Source: Mucidula mucida (lineage: Eukaryota; Basidiomycota; Agaricomycetes; Agaricales; Physalacriaceae). From it: 64,000 nucleotides of DNA. The translations under genes were made by a program, and so were the position numbers. The notes beneath the pieces were generated by a model, which was not told where the DNA came from, made no database searches, and worked only from the letters and a program-made list of their open reading frames with translations. Shown here one piece after another: positions 11,187-22,563 of this stretch (position 1 is the stretch's first letter; every line of letters begins with the position of its first letter). The stretch covers positions 1 through 64,000 of the forward strand of contig JADNYV010000015.1 of assembly GCA_015501055.1 (NCBI GenBank). The letters are read 5' to 3'.

Positions 11187-12539
11187 TCATTGACTGTTCT
11201 CGTCCCCAGGCATTTTCAGAACCTTCTCGGGAGAGGGGAACATCAACTTGTCTGCGGGGAGCAAGTTCGCCTTGGGGTTCAGCGCCAGTCCGAACCCAAC
11301 ACCGTCCAACTCGGACGCCAAAACCTTCCCATTCTTGGGAATGTACTCGTTCAAGAACAAGTCGCCAAAAACGGGCAAGACTGACTTGCCGTCAGGAGAA
11401 TTAGCGAGGTATTCCTGGAATGGGCAATTCGGCTGGGAGATGACGAAGTGGTAGCTGTAGGGACCGCTGGCGTGGGGAACGACTGGGATATCGTAGGCGG
11501 CAGCCTGAGCAGCGACCTTTAGCAGTTCGGTCATACCGCCCACCCACATGACGTCGGGTTGAAGGATATCAATGTTACGTCCCTCGATCAGCTTGCGGAA
11601 GCCATATTTCGTGTATTCATGCTGTGCAGACACGTCAACACGAGAAATACACGCGAACAAATATACTCACCTCGCCTGTAGTAAACTTGAGCTGAGGGAG
11701 GGCCTGCTTGAGCTTGGCGAAGCCGTCGAAGTCGTCAGGGTGGAGTACTTCCTCCCACCAGTTGATATTCAGATCGAGGCAGGCCGTCGCGAGCTGTATG
11801 GTATATGGCACGTTTAACGACATCCAACAGTCGACCATGATTGGATAGTCTGGACCGACACTCTCGCGGTGTTTCCTGAGGAACTCGACGTTCTTCTTCA
11901 ACCCTGCGTGCCCCTCGTCAGGTCCATACGGTAGAGGAACCTTGCTTCCCCAAAAACCCATCGCCTTCGTCGCGGTTGGCTCGGGACCCGTGCAGTAAAA
12001 ATTGATCTCGTCCTTGATCGAGCCACCAATCATCTTATACACGGGCTCTCCCCGTATCTTGCCCAAGAGATCCCATATGGCGAGGTCAATGACAGAAATG
12101 ACGGCGATGGGGAGACCTTTACGGCCATAGAATATGGTGGAGAGGAACATCTGTTCCCAGATACGGTTCGTGTTGCGAGGATCAACACCTATGAGGAAGC
12201 GTTCCAAATGTTGGGAGACGATCCAGCAGGCTGGGGGCCCGCCGAAGCCAGTAGCAAAACCGACTGTGCCATCGCTGGCCTCTATCTCGACGAAGAAGGA
12301 GCCGAGTACATTGATGCCAAAAGAGGTTCGCGATTTGCGATACTCTTCGTACTTGGACATAGGGGTTGAAATGGGGTTGTCGATGAGCCTAACGTGCTAG
12401 TCAATTGTGGGACACATAACCGATACTGAGCATACCAGTGGCCGCGAGCAACATTGTGGTAATCGCCACCAGAACCGACACCGCCAATCACAAAAGTCCG
12501 GACGGCTTTGATGGTAGGGAACGTTCTCGCTGTAGACAT
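11187..12539 (-). CDS. LRA3: L-rhamnonate dehydratase, enolase superfamily (418 aa)
   Basis: Dehydrates L-rhamnonate to 2-keto-3-deoxy-L-rhamnonate, third step of the fungal non-phosphorylative L-rhamnose pathway; a cytosolic Mg-dependent enzyme. Exons 12539-12436, 12388-11671 and 11621-11187 total 1257 nt. The start MSTARTFPTIKAVRTFV, followed by GGGDYHN-like GSGGDYHN, matches the family N-terminus. SFGINVLGSFFVEIEASDG and GPPACWIV are capping-domain hallmarks. In the barrel, the metal-ligand positions appear as MVDCWMS (Asp), WWEEVLHPDD (Glu) and FTTGEH (Glu). The His of VVPHASGPYSYHF is the expected general base. Length equals bacterial RhmD-type enzymes and there are no breaks. The other LRA genes are not in the window, so it stands alone here. 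A related sugar-acid dehydratase specificity cannot be fully excluded. Confidence 0.88.
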
Positions 12540-13418
12540 GGTGGGGTATTCTCAATTCTTTCAGAAGGTCATCTGTACTTATAGAGCAGGTGAGCCGGAT
12601 GTACGGTGCGTCGGCCCGGTGGACGCAGTGGGTGAAATCCGCTCGAGGATATCATCGAGCCGGGAGCCCGATGGCCTCCTAGGAGGTCACATTCACTGAT
12701 GTCGATGAGATTATCGAGCGCACGAGGAAGAATGATGATCCAGAGTCGTTTGCCTACACATGGATGTCCAAATGGGGGGCCCGAAAACCCCAGGAGTTAG
12801 CGAAGCAAAAGGTCACGACTTTGAAGTTACAACCGGTAAATTATCGCGAATTCGAGAAAGAAGAGTAGTTTTAGGATGTCGTGACCACGCTTGGCATGTG
12901 AGGCGCATTGTTGAGCGTTGGTTGGATAGGATGTGGGAATTATTCTCGAAGGAAACCTTCAGATATAACGACGCCGTATGAGAAACGCGTCGTCAAATAG
13001 GGGCACTACATTCTCTTTTGAAATTGCCGAGAGAAGTGTTGGGAGTGAGAAGAACACTTGAAGAGTTTGCTTCTGTTTGCCAGTAGTCAAAGCCAGCTGA
13101 GCATAGCCACAAATCAACCAATCTTTTTCTTGCCCTTCATTCTTGTGGATTCATTCTACGTTGTTGATGCATTCTATGTTACGCTGCTCCAGAGCCCGAA
13201 AGAGAATAAGCATGCAGAGTTATTGTTCTCGCATCAGTCCCCTCGCTTGCCATTGTCCTCTTTCCGTCCCAAGTTCTTGTTCGGCGAACAAAAGCCCACT
13301 CTCCGAGCCTTGTATTTCAGGTACTGTGTGGAAAACAATAGCATCATTGCGTTTAAAATCAACGGTAATTATTCAAATGCGAGCCTCACCATTCTTTCTC
13401 GGAAAAAACCCAAGGATC
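12540..13418. other. Intergenic promoter region between divergent genes
   Basis: Separates the minus-strand rhamnonate dehydratase from the plus-strand C2H2 gene, so both promoters must lie here. The open frame at 13058-13456 lacks an ATG and has no family features. It probably covers the leader of the C2H2 gene. Confidence 0.45.
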
Positions 13419-15381
13419 ATGACACCCATGTTAGTTCCTTTCGCCGCTTCCTTTAGTGCATGCAAACGGGTACATGGCTGATCATGGCATTTGTTTAGGG
13501 AGAACGAACAAAGCGAGGATACTCGAGAAAATCGCTCCCCGACAATTCTAGGTCTTGTACCAACCCGTGAAGCAACTCCAGAGCAGCAACATGGCACCAG
13601 TACTAGTTCATTTCATTTCAGCCAGGACTTGAGCAGGCTGTTAGGTTGCGAGTCGAACGAGTACGTACATATTTCCACTAGCGAAGACGACATACTTATT
13701 TAGGATTGTGGCGTTCAGGCGACTTCTCTCCGCTCTAAGTCGAGGCGATGCATTCGGTAAGTACATCCTGGCTCCTCGAAAATATCGAGATTGCTCACCT
13801 TAATCATAGATGAGCCAGAGGTGCTTGCAGCTACTGGAGATCGACTAGATTCGATTCCCAACTTAACAGTTACTCTGTGCGAAGTGGAGTCTAACAAACG
13901 TCGGCAGGAGGACATCGACTTGGATAACCGATCCAATGTCAGTAACGGCAGTAGACTGCTGTTCGATACTAGCGGCGAGACAGAGCGAGATCGGTCGTTA
14001 TTGGGATCAGCACTGAGCTGCGGAATCCACCTTGACGCGGTTTCACCGTTGAGCTTGGGCGGGTTTACTGACGAGATTGCTGAGCCGTCCAGAAAACGCA
14101 AGGGCAAAGAGCGAGCGCCTGATTCTGATCAGGCAGAGCAGGAGCAATCCGGAAGACTTTCAGAAGACGCAGATGATAATGCTGGAGATCATGATCACGA
14201 CTTGAGCTACGACAGCGACTTCAGCGAATCGGATATTGGCGCAGGTAAGGCACTGGTTCTGCTGGCAAGCATAGATCGTTCAATGTGATATTTTCCCAAC
14301 AGTACCAGACGCGCCTGCGATGGGTATACCGGGCCCTTCTAAAGTCAGCAGGCTCTCAGCGTCACAACGAGCCGGATTGCGAAACTACGAAGACTTATCA
14401 GGCTTACTGGAGAATTGTGAGTCCTGATTCGTTCACAGCTTGCCATAAGAGTTCACATACTCCGAAAGATGGAACGTCACTCGAAGAGCAACAACGAGGA
14501 TTGGAACACTTTTCTGCTCTGAAGCATTCTAAATCACAGAAGCAAAAGCCTGCAAGCAAGAAGAGGCGAAGGCAATATGACTCGGACGGCGAGGATGACA
14601 ATGATCCTACGTTTCAGCCATCGCCGGGAGCACAGCGGAAAACACGCAGTAAGCATTTTGACAGTTAACTCGCTAAGACGCTAATGTTTTTTGTCAGGTA
14701 CTCGTGCCAAACGCGTCAAATTGGGTACTAGCTCAGCAGGAGCTAAGGTCGATATGCCGGATGATGATTCGACCTCCTCACGCCGACGCTCTAATCGCGA
14801 AGTCACAGCTGAACTCGATGATAATGAGCCTTCGGATATAGGTGCGTGTTCCATATTGTTTGCTGTATGCAGAATCGTGACGAATTTTTAGGCAGGCCTG
14901 ATTCAAAGGAACAGGATAGCGGCGATGATAAAGAGACACATAAGGAATCTACCGACAACAAGCGAAAACGTGGGACTTCTACGTCCGCTCCAAACAAAAA
15001 AAGACGTACGGAAACAAGTGTGTACATCATCCCGTTATTTTCGTCTAATCCAGCTAAATGGTTCTAGACCAAGAAGGCTTTCCTTGTCCTGCTTGTGGCA
15101 AAGTCATCCAACGAAAATCCGATCTTAAGCGACATTATAGGACAATCCACAGGGGTGACAAGTTCCAGGCTTGCACCGTTACTGGTTGCCGGAAACTATT
15201 TTCCCGAGCGGATGCGCTTGCGCGCCACGTCCGGGGGGTGCACAAAGACGCTCACGGAAAGGGCGACTTAGAGGCTGATGAGGTACAGCATACTGAACGT
15301 GACGTCGACGACGACGACGATGATGAGCTAGAGGTACAGAAATCCCGTCGCAAATCCAAGAGAGGAGGCAAGCGAAAATAA
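13419..15381 (+). CDS. C2H2 zinc-finger protein, nine exons (512 aa)
   Basis: Exons 13419-13429, 13499-13660, 13704-13756, 13810-14244, 14303-14416, 14469-14648, 14698-14841, 14892-15017 and 15068-15381 total 1539 nt. Every intron is 43-69 nt GT-AG and phases agree. The start is a tiny exon, ATG ACA CCC AT, joined to GGAGAACGAA; this is the least certain junction. The body is acidic and polar with basic clusters (SRKRKGKERA, KKRRRQYDSDGEDD, NKKRR) that look like nuclear localisation signals. The last exon holds two fingers, CPACGKVIQRKSDLKRHYRT (then IH) and CTVTGCRKLFSRADALARH (then VRGVH). An acidic Asp run and a basic tail follow. Likely a DNA-binding nuclear protein; no specific orthologue recognised. 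Confidence 0.85.
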
Positions 15382-15939
15382 TTTTCATTCTTGATCCAGC
15401 GAGTAGATTAGAAGACATTTCAATACCTTAGATCGCAATATAATGGGCCATCCTTCTAAATCAAATGTCACAGTGCATCATTCAAACAAGCTTAAGTAGA
15501 TGGGACCAAGTGTGTAGCCCATGGACCGCCAAAGGCGAGTCGTATATATGCTGACTGGCATCCTCGTTCGTCAAGTTTCCCGAAGCCAGGTATGAAGATA
15601 TCCATGTGACGACTCTGAGCGCGTTGATGTATTTGCGTTTCTTTGCGCGGCGACTTGACTGCTACCACCGACCAAGCTGCGAACTGGAGAGACTCAGACT
15701 GCACGAATCACTGCCCTTTGATTAGTCGTTTGATTTGAAAGGGACTCCCATGGTGATGTAGTACTGGGCTCCCATGACGGTAATGGTCAGTCGTTCTGAA
15801 CTTTTTCAAGTTTCAATACCGATAATTTCTCTTAGCTTGTCCTGATACAGTACATATGGATGGTGTCATACGGAACGTCTACGATGCACGCCTGCTTCTG
15901 ATATATTCGTTTGATGGTGCCCATCCCATGACTGGCGAA
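15382..15939. other. Intergenic; nothing recognised
   Basis: Space between the 3' ends of a plus-strand and a minus-strand gene. No supported coding frame. Confidence 0.5.
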
Positions 15940-16980
15940 TCACCCGCTGATCGAGGGCCTTGCGCCACAGAGCTCCCTTCCGGATTCATCCCGTGCTGCG
16001 ACGCATTTCTCAGCAAACTCCCAGATGCCCCCATTACCCCATTCCGATGCGAATTCGCGGTTTTCCGCAAAGCAGGACAAGCCTTCGCACCTGCCCAAGA
16101 AATCATTTCTCATACTGATAACCAGCACCCGCTTATCCCGGTTTGACAGTTGCGATATGCAACGACGAATAACCGCAGGGGATGAGCCAATCAAGGGGTT
16201 TAGACAGACGACGAACAGCACCATAGTGGTTGAAAGGATGCCAATCACCGGGTTGAGCAGTGTGGGGATCAAGCGTGCGTCGCCCTCCGCGATAGACTCT
16301 GCAAAGGTCTGACTGGTGATGAGGACATGCGTAAGTCCCGAACAGCGTTTGAAGACTTGCGCCCACTCAAGGTTGGGGATCTGCATGTCCATGAAGAACT
16401 CCAAGTGCAGGTGCGTCAACGATGTCGGAATGATGCTGACGCAGTTCGGGATAGCATGAGGCGCGTATTGAACAATGTTCTCGATGGAAAAGTCGGTCAA
16501 ATGGGGGTAGGAAACGGCGCCGTTGTTGAAAAAGGCCGCGAGATAGCCATTGCACTCTTCAATCCAGAATGCCAGACGACGGACGTTGGTGCAGACGGCT
16601 AGTATCTTTTGGCAGCATACCTAGGCGCCCTGGATCGGCGGAGCTGGTCCACCGAATGAGCGCGGTCCAAAGAAGCCCGTCCGCCCAATGGCAAGGCGCT
16701 TAACGTGATGCCGTCCAAGGTCGACGCGCGCCGCCATAGTCGTGGCAAACCTCAGAAGCCTCCAGTATTGATCCAAAACGATATCGCCATAGAGGACAGG
16801 CTCGAGGCTGTAAAATGTCAGACAAATTCATTCCTTTCTTTTTTGTTGTGCTGACCATCTTTTCACCGACTTCGAAAGAAAAAGCATATTGAGAGCGCTG
16901 GGACAGTGCAGCGATCTGACCATTTCGAAAACGAGACGAACGATGTCGTCGTTCAGCGACATTCGTTGTGAAGCGTCCAT
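15940..16980 (-). pseudogene. F-box-like protein, copy 1, one in-frame stop
   Basis: First exon from 16980 encodes an F-box-like start (SLNDDIVRLVFEMVRSLH, then LFLSKSVKRW). A short intron ends at TTTACAG near 16811. The protein resumes LEPVLYGDIVLDQYWRLL and continues through LAVCTNVRRLAFWIEECNG, LTHLHLEFFMDM and LTHVLITSQTF to FLGRCEGLSCFAENREF. In-frame TAG at about 16620 replaces what is probably a Trp codon (TWAALRA in the paralogues). The reading also runs past the usual WELAKGV end to 15940. In this family the N-terminal F-box would link Skp1/cullin ligases to a repeat-type substrate region; here that role is inferred only. Paralogues lie at 18.6-19.4, 34.4-35.4 and, as fragments, 20.4 and 35.8 kb. 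Confidence 0.65.
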
Positions 16981-17373
16981 GTTGGAAGTTTTAAGGAAGC
17001 AGAAGCGCCCAAGCCGTGTCTGAACAAAGACTAACAATTCCCAACATTCCGCGTCCCGTTGAACACGAGCCTTTCCATGACCGAGTCCCATTCATTCGTC
17101 CCTTGTTCGGTATACGAGCTTCTGATGTACGGAATGCTGGTGGCCGTATAGACTGTACGATTGAGGGGATTGCAAGACGCTTTAGAGACAAACTCAGCTC
17201 TCGTGGACGATGCAAAACATAGCTCAAGACGACAATTGTGAGTATCTTGTCTTCTCTCGTTGAGTTGGCACGGCAGTGACTGCGATTCGGCATTCTCTCC
17301 AAGGAAATCCTGGTATTGGACTTCAAGTTGATTGAACTTGCGGACATGCTATCTCGATTGTCGATGCAGTACA
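16981..17373. other. Upstream region of F-box copy 1, duplicated at 35.5-35.77 kb
   Basis: Bases about 17000-17170 resemble, in inverted orientation, 35580-35770 in front of the F-box fragment at 35777. Shared words include an inverted form of GAACCAATGGCTTGTGTTC-like sequence and the run around the ATG. Thus the promoter was duplicated with the gene. No coding content seen. Confidence 0.45.
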
Positions 17374-18162
17374 TCAATACACTCCCGGAACCAACTTGAA
17401 AGGGACTTCTTTTGCCCACTTCTCCCATACAACTCCAAACTCGTTTCTCAGGAAATCATCCTCGCTTCTCAGTCGGATGACCGCTAAGACAGACCCGAAC
17501 CCTGATACACCGAGCGACACTCCCACAAATACTACACCAGCAACGGTCTCGATAAATCCACTCTCCTTTATCCAGGAGTTCCTCCCCATAAAGCAAACGA
17601 CAGATCCCAAAACCCCAAACATCGCTCCCGCGTAAGATGGGTGCCGGACGATGGCATATGGACCGGTAGTAACCAGCTTGTGATCCCTCTTTCGCGCGAG
17701 CTCGAAAGTGAACATGAAGCCTAGTTCGTTGTAGGACAGAATGCGGCCAATGAAGGCTATGATTGTTAGAGCACTCGCAAAGACAAATATGGGTGTCGGG
17801 TGGGCGACATGGCTCGGGAATGGACGGCCATTGAACGAAAGACGCGAGGCCAGGAAGTCGCTGCCAGTAACATCTGGAAAGGCTGCCACGAGGATAGCTA
17901 TGCATTCGGTGAGGGCCGTGCACCAATACATGAGCTGCATGACTACATATTGATAACAATTGGGTGTTTGTAAGTATTGTCTTCGCACCTTCATCAGCCA
18001 AAAGTTTGCAATAAACTTTCGGAGAGCAAGCTCCAATTGTCTCGGCCTCGAAGCTGTGGGTATATACTGCTCTGGCTGGGGCGGCGCTTTGTTTGGTGGC
18101 GTCAGGCAGATATGCGCTAGTGCAGTCATACACAAGAGGATGGGTATTTTGATGAGAGACAT
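17374..18162 (-). CDS. ICMT-like membrane methyltransferase, copy 1 (244 aa)
   Basis: Member of the isoprenylcysteine carboxyl methyltransferase / phospholipid methyltransferase family, which methylates prenylated CaaX proteins (Ste14 type) at the ER. Exons 18162-17989 and 17934-17374 give 735 nt. The intron is 54 nt, so the unspliced frame is also open, but splicing removes a segment with no counterpart in copy 2. Multiple hydrophobic spans are visible, beginning MSLIKIPILLCMTALAHICL. The family signature lies in FTFELARKRDHKLVTTGPYA, directly followed by IVRHPSYAG; these residues line the S-adenosylmethionine pocket. A second conserved block, EEDF-like RSEDDFLRNEFGVVWEKWAK, precedes the PGVY end. 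No disruption seen. The substrate cannot be read from the sequence; several family members in mushrooms are of unknown role. Confidence 0.8.
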   Translation of the reverse strand: MSLIKIPILLCMTALAHICLTPPNKAPPQPEQYIPTASRPRQLELALRKFIANFWLMKVRRQYLQTPNCYQYVVMQLMYWCTALTECIAILVAAFPDVTGSDFLASRLSFNGRPFPSHVAHPTPIFVFASALTIIAFIGRILSYNELGFMFTFELARKRDHKLVTTGPYAIVRHPSYAGAMFGVLGSVVCFMGRNSWIKESGFIETVAGVVFVGVSLGVSGFGSVLAVIRLRSEDDFLRNEFGVVWEKWAKEVPFKLVPGVY

Positions 18163-18628
18163 TGAATTGGTGTGGTCGCAGTCGCAATAGAGAGGTCTGT
18201 TCTATTTAAGTACCGTCCAGCTAGTCGCTTGCGCATACCATGTGCAGTCGAATTATCTGTCATCCGTAGCGTTATTGACATGATGACGCCTTGCTTTGAC
18301 CTGTCGCTCAGATATCGCAGCTTATTTGTGGGGCACCGAGGCAATAGCGTTTTAGAGCGGGCTTCACAATTATGCCGTCCTCGACGATACCAGCTTCTTC
18401 AGGCGAGGTGGTATACCCAAGCGTCATGATCATGATGGCAGCACGATGACGGCGAGCCATTTACATTCCTCGTGCCTAGTGCATACGAACTGCCAATGGA
18501 TGGTCTCCTAGTGGGCCGGTAGACTTTACGAGCCCTCCATCAATCTGATCTAGAAAGGTCAGTCAAGCCTGAACGATTACTTAGTAGAACAACTCACTCG
18601 GACCTTTTGCGAGCAACGAATCATTTTT
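18163..18628. other. Intergenic; nothing recognised
   Basis: Promoter side of the ICMT-like copy 1 and 3' side of F-box copy 2. No gene supported. Confidence 0.45.
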
Positions 18629-19435
18629 CTACACGCCTTTAGCCAACTCCCAGACCCCCATCCCATCACCGTGTCCCCAGTCCGGTGTAATGTCATGCGT
18701 GTCCGGATAGCATGGTAGACCCTCAACCCTCCCCAAAAAAGTGTTCTCCGCACTGACCATCACCAATCGCTTCATCACGAAGCCGGGACAAGCACTCGAC
18801 AATCGTCCCTGGGGCCAAGGGTTGAGCACGAGAACGAACTGCATGAGGGCGGCAGGAAGAACAGCGACGATTGGGTTCATAATCCGAGCAAAAGTCTGCA
18901 CATCAATCAAGCGGCCCAGGCCAGGTGACGAGGACGTGTGTGAGGCCACGGCAGCGCTCAAAGACTTTCTTCGTACATGAAGAAATCCAGGTGGAGGTGC
19001 GTCAACGAGCTTCCCCGTGGTAGCATATGAATCACATCATAGGCAGGCTGATAGTCCGTTGGTTATCCATCCCCGCCACACTCGCAGCGGAACAGCGACG
19101 CCAGCTCGCCGTCGCACTTTTCCGCCCAGAACGCGGGCTGTTGCACATTTACGCACACGGCGAGGACAGCGCGAAGGGCGGCCCATGTTTCGAGTGTGAT
19201 ACCAATCATCATGGAGGGGGCCAAATAGGCTGAACCGGAGGTTCCCCACGAGGTCAGGACGTATGTCCATAGTTTTGGCGAACAGCGCAAGCGTCGGCAC
19301 AGGCTCGACGCTAAGCGCATTGCGTCAGTGACACTCACAAGCCACGAACCCATTTTGACAGATTGAGGACACTCGGACGATGCAATTTGCAGCAGCAGAC
19401 GCACAACGTCGTTGTTTAGCGGTACGGTTGTCCAT
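18629..19435 (-). pseudogene. F-box-like protein, copy 2, several frameshifts
   Basis: Aligned by eye to copy 3 (34384-35363). The ATG at 19435 is followed by one extra A (GACAACCG versus GACACCG), which shifts the F-box frame. A 24-nt stretch present in copy 3 between GACCTC and GTGGGG is absent at about 19250. Then one extra C (GGCCCCCTC versus GGCCCCTC) shifts the frame again near 19213. The frame TWAALRAVLAVCVNVQQPAF is intact here, unlike in copy 3. The C-terminal third (FARIMNPIVAVLPAALMQF to WELAKGV) is recognisable after a further gap. Three independent lesions make this a clear pseudogene. Confidence 0.8.
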
Positions 19436-19934
19436 TATGGGGGCTTAAAGGAAGAGTTTGCAAGCGGTTAAAAGAGGGTGTTGTGGCGTGTAATCGGCGA
19501 GCAACTGCCGCTTGCCAACATGCCCTTAACTCAAAGGTCAACGGATTGTCAAAACTCGTGCGCTGCAGCCGACAGAAGGGAGCCTACTGTCAGCTGGTCT
19601 TTGATGGAGAAGGTGAAGAGAGTAAGTTAAAGCAGCTGATGATCACTTCGCAGCGCGCTTTCCGAGAAGCCGGGAACCCTTTTTCAATCCCGCAACTTAC
19701 AGGCGGGACTGTGTACTGGTCGACGATGTACTTGGAGTAACCGCTAATACCAGCGCGTATTGTTCCCAAAATGACGCGATCTTTGTATTTTTTTTGATGG
19801 CTTGCCAATCTATCTAGGGAGCGGCGCGCTTTCGCTATAAGAGCGACCGAGCTTCACTACTTAAGAAAAGTATCCTACCCAACCAACACACCCACATTCA
19901 CTCTTTACCTCCCTCCACATTCGTTGTATTCACG
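19436..19934. promoter_or_regulatory. Shared head-to-head promoter region of F-box copy 2 and the secreted-protein relic
   Basis: About 500 bp between two divergent start codons. The left part matches, inverted, 34080-34380 in front of F-box copy 3. It includes the words for GCTTGCAAACT, CTTTAAGCCCCCAT and GACCAGTACACAGTCCCGCC. The right part (19738-19934) matches, inverted, 38768-38980 in front of the intact secreted-protein gene. In the twin region these two halves are more than 4 kb apart, so one arrangement is derived by rearrangement. Confidence 0.55.
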
Positions 19935-20215
19935 ATGTTCTTCACCCGCTACGCCACTGCATTCCTCCTCTCCGCTGCCTTCGTCAGCGCCGCACCTACC
20001 CCCGCCAAAATAGCGTCGTAGAGGCCGAGGTCCAAACCGTTCTCTCCACCCTCAAGGCGACGACTGACAGCGTCCTCCCCCCAAATCAGTAGTAAGTTCG
20101 CTCATATCTCTGTTCATCGTCAGGTCGCTCATGATTTCTTGCAGTCGGCAATGTGTCTGAGGCCGTTATCACCCCCCTCCTCACGCAAGTCGTGGATGCG
20201 TTGAACAAAATTACA
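19935..20215 (+). pseudogene. Truncated copy of the small secreted protein
   Basis: The first 25 codons are almost identical to the intact gene at 38767-38042 (signal peptide MFFTRYATAFLLSAAFVSAA). A deletion then removes the segment after PTPAK and leaves a TAG at about 20018. Pieces of exon 1 (VEAEVQTVLSTLKATTDS) and exon 2 (GNVSE, ITPLLTQVVDALN) follow before homology ends near 20215. Exons 3 and 4 are absent. Confidence 0.8.
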
Positions 20216-21119
20216 CTGGTGTAAACAGAACACAGACGAACTTCGGTATATATCAGACTTCGAACTGGCCAAAGAAGCGGCATTGAAGCTCTACTACTAT
20301 CCAGATGCCGCACATATCTTTCGTCGAGTGTGAGGTTGCACGCAAGACAGGCTCTTAGCAATGACAAGGGTAGAGTCGTTTCTGAAAGAGTCAGATTGCT
20401 GCTGCAACTAAGTATTCATAATCCCACCGCTCTTCAAAAGGTTCTTCAATGATGATGGTTCGTACTCTAATAAAGCAGGAAGGAAGAATTCTGTCTACCT
20501 CCGAATACTGGAGGCTTGTGAATTCTACCACGACTACGTCGACCTTGACGTCAGGCGCCTCGGCCGGGCTTGTTTTTCCAACACGCGGCTCCTCTGTAAA
20601 AGTCGCCATACAAACCCGCCGATCCATTTCTGTAACTAGTTCATTCCATCGCAATGCCCGAACTGAGTCTATGAGGTTCCCTAGCCCAGAGTTTGCCGGG
20701 GCTAATACGCATGTCCAATAATTCTGGCGAACAGCTCAAGCGTGATGATATGATAGACGCTAGTGACCGGAAGCACAGAAAGCGCACCTGAAAGCGCGAT
20801 TCGCATCCGTGGTGGGGAGTCGTAATACCACGTGAGCTGTAAAAAAGGCTAAAACCCAACCGTGCGGCTTTCAAAGAAACATGCCCTTAAACTCGAAGAT
20901 TGAAGGACTGCGAAACCCCGCCTACTATATTAAACTGGTCTTGTGATAGAAAATGCGGAAAGGTGAAACGATTTAGGTCTAGGTCCCAGGCAATGAGGAG
21001 AAGGAGCAATGATAAGACGACGTACCTACCTCCTGCCTGTCATACAAACAGAATCGGAAGTGCGTAGCCTCGCATGAAGTACTTCCTCGATGCCGTTCTT
21101 CTAGCGCATATTTCCGCGC
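20216..21119. other. Non-coding; contains an F-box gene relic at about 20440-20700
   Basis: Bases about 20470-20700 resemble 35880-36130 on the same strand. Shared words include AAAGCAGGAAGGAA, ATACTGGAGGCTT, CGCCATACAA, CCCGCCGAT and CCATTTCTGTAACTAG. They correspond to the second exon start of F-box copy 1 (DQYWRLL) in degenerate form. No open frame remains. Confidence 0.45.
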
Positions 21120-21484
21120 ACAGTGCGTTGCAGTGAAATGTGCACTCTCCGCAGTTTGCTCCGCTCAGGAACTCTGCTTAGGGTCGGTCGTAAATGTAGC
21201 CTAATCAGGAAATAAATCTTGTTTGGTCATGCCCCGGTGATGCAACTGAACCGTTAACGCGACCTTGTCCGCTGTAAGAGTTTCCTTTCTCCCAAGAATA
21301 ATGTACCGTCTATAGCAGTGTTCTCTTACCACTAATCTGACACACTGTAGCTACAAGGTGCGCGAGAATGAAGGCAAGATCTGAATAAGATTTGATGTAC
21401 TAACTAGGAAACATGTACCACCCTGAGCAGAAATCCTGAACGGAGCGGGCTGCGGAAGGTGCACATTTCACTGCAACGCACTGT
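21120..21484. mobile_element. Short non-autonomous TIR element (MITE-like), about 365 bp
   Basis: The left end begins ACAGTGCGTTGCAGTGAAAT and the right end is its near-perfect reverse complement, ATTTCACTGCAACGCACTGT. The inverted match continues with small differences for about 60 bp (GTGCAC, CCGCAG, GCTCCG, TCAGGA). There is no coding content. I could not find a convincing target-site duplication, so the superfamily is open; the CAGTG...CACTG ends are hAT-like. Its right end was the landing point of the next element. Confidence 0.7.
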
Positions 21485-21487
21485 AAG

Positions 21488-22563
21488 TAGTGTTGCCGCG
21501 AGTTCGAGGAAGCTCAAGCACTGACCTTGACTCGACTCAACTCAAGGCCTAATTAGGAAGCGAGGCAAACTCGACTCGACTCGATGTCCGCTTTGGGATA
21601 CTACCATCAATCGTGGTAAGCATGGGTAGCCAGAGCAAAATATGCAAGAGGGACGCCCGATCCAGATCTCGAACACTGATGTAGCCACGCTAGAGCCAGC
21701 CGACCATCAACCGAGCTTTGCCGTGCTGAAGCCGTGACGTATCGGCATCCAAGAGCCGTGCAGCGTGGACAGTTCACATGAGAGAAGAGGTTTGCACCAT
21801 TGCGGGTGCTGAACTTGAATGTCAGGAAGACATGAATTTGCAGATAATGTGTTTAGTGTAATTTATGTTCCCAAATGTACTCAGGTTGCCCCCGTCAAGT
21901 ATGAAGGTGTAAGCGGGAGATAGTACTGTATTTGCTGAATTGCAAGACTGTAAGAGATATGTTGCTCAATGCGAGCACTTATAGCTGTTCATGCACTCAT
22001 AGTCAACCGTCTCGCTGTCGCTAGCTCAAGCCTCGAGCGAGTCGCTGACAAACACACAGCTCTGCCGTTGAGGAGCCGTCCAAGGGTCCTTCCTAAAACT
22101 GGGGGGGGGTGTCGTGGGAATCGTGTTTGAGATCCGGATCGGGCGTCCCTCTTGAAAATATGCGTCTGTATGTAGATTCTGGAGCACTTTGAGTAGGAAA
22201 ACATTTGAGATTGATACCTAGTACTGTTTGGATGACGAGTCGCTCTTCAACGGATTCAAAATCTGCATTTTTTACGGAGCTCTGCAACTAGAGAGCCTGA
22301 ATCATCATCCTTTCAAGCTTTTCTTCGTAGTGGAGCACTCAGGTGAGCTCAGTTTCTGTCTGTGGCCGGTCTACACTGTTCTATGTCGCCAAAATGTCGA
22401 AAGTACATGAATTGTCACTACCATGCCGTTGCGTGCCGTTGACCATTTTAGGCAGCACCTTGAGCAATCTCGAGCCATCCCTGAACTCGACTCAAGCGCT
22501 CGAGTTGAGCCAACTCCGGTCCGCTTCCTTGAGGAGAACTCGACTCACCTCGCGGCAACACTA
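21488..22563. mobile_element. Non-autonomous hAT-type element, 1076 bp, with perfect 8-bp target duplication
   Basis: The ends are TAGTGTTGCCGCGAG at the left and its exact reverse complement CTCGCGGCAACACTA at the right. They are flanked on both sides by ACTGTAAG (21480-21487 and 22564-22571). An 8-bp duplication with a 15-bp terminal inverted repeat is the hAT signature. Subterminal runs of CTCGACTC/GAGTCGAG-type words occur near both ends and could be transposase-binding repeats. No transposase frame is present, so movement must have relied on a partner elsewhere. Confidence 0.88.

Noticed and set aside
13058..13456. 132-codon frame before the nine-exon C2H2 gene
   Set aside because: Begins at a non-ATG codon, has no recognisable domain, and overlaps the probable leader and first intron of the C2H2 gene.
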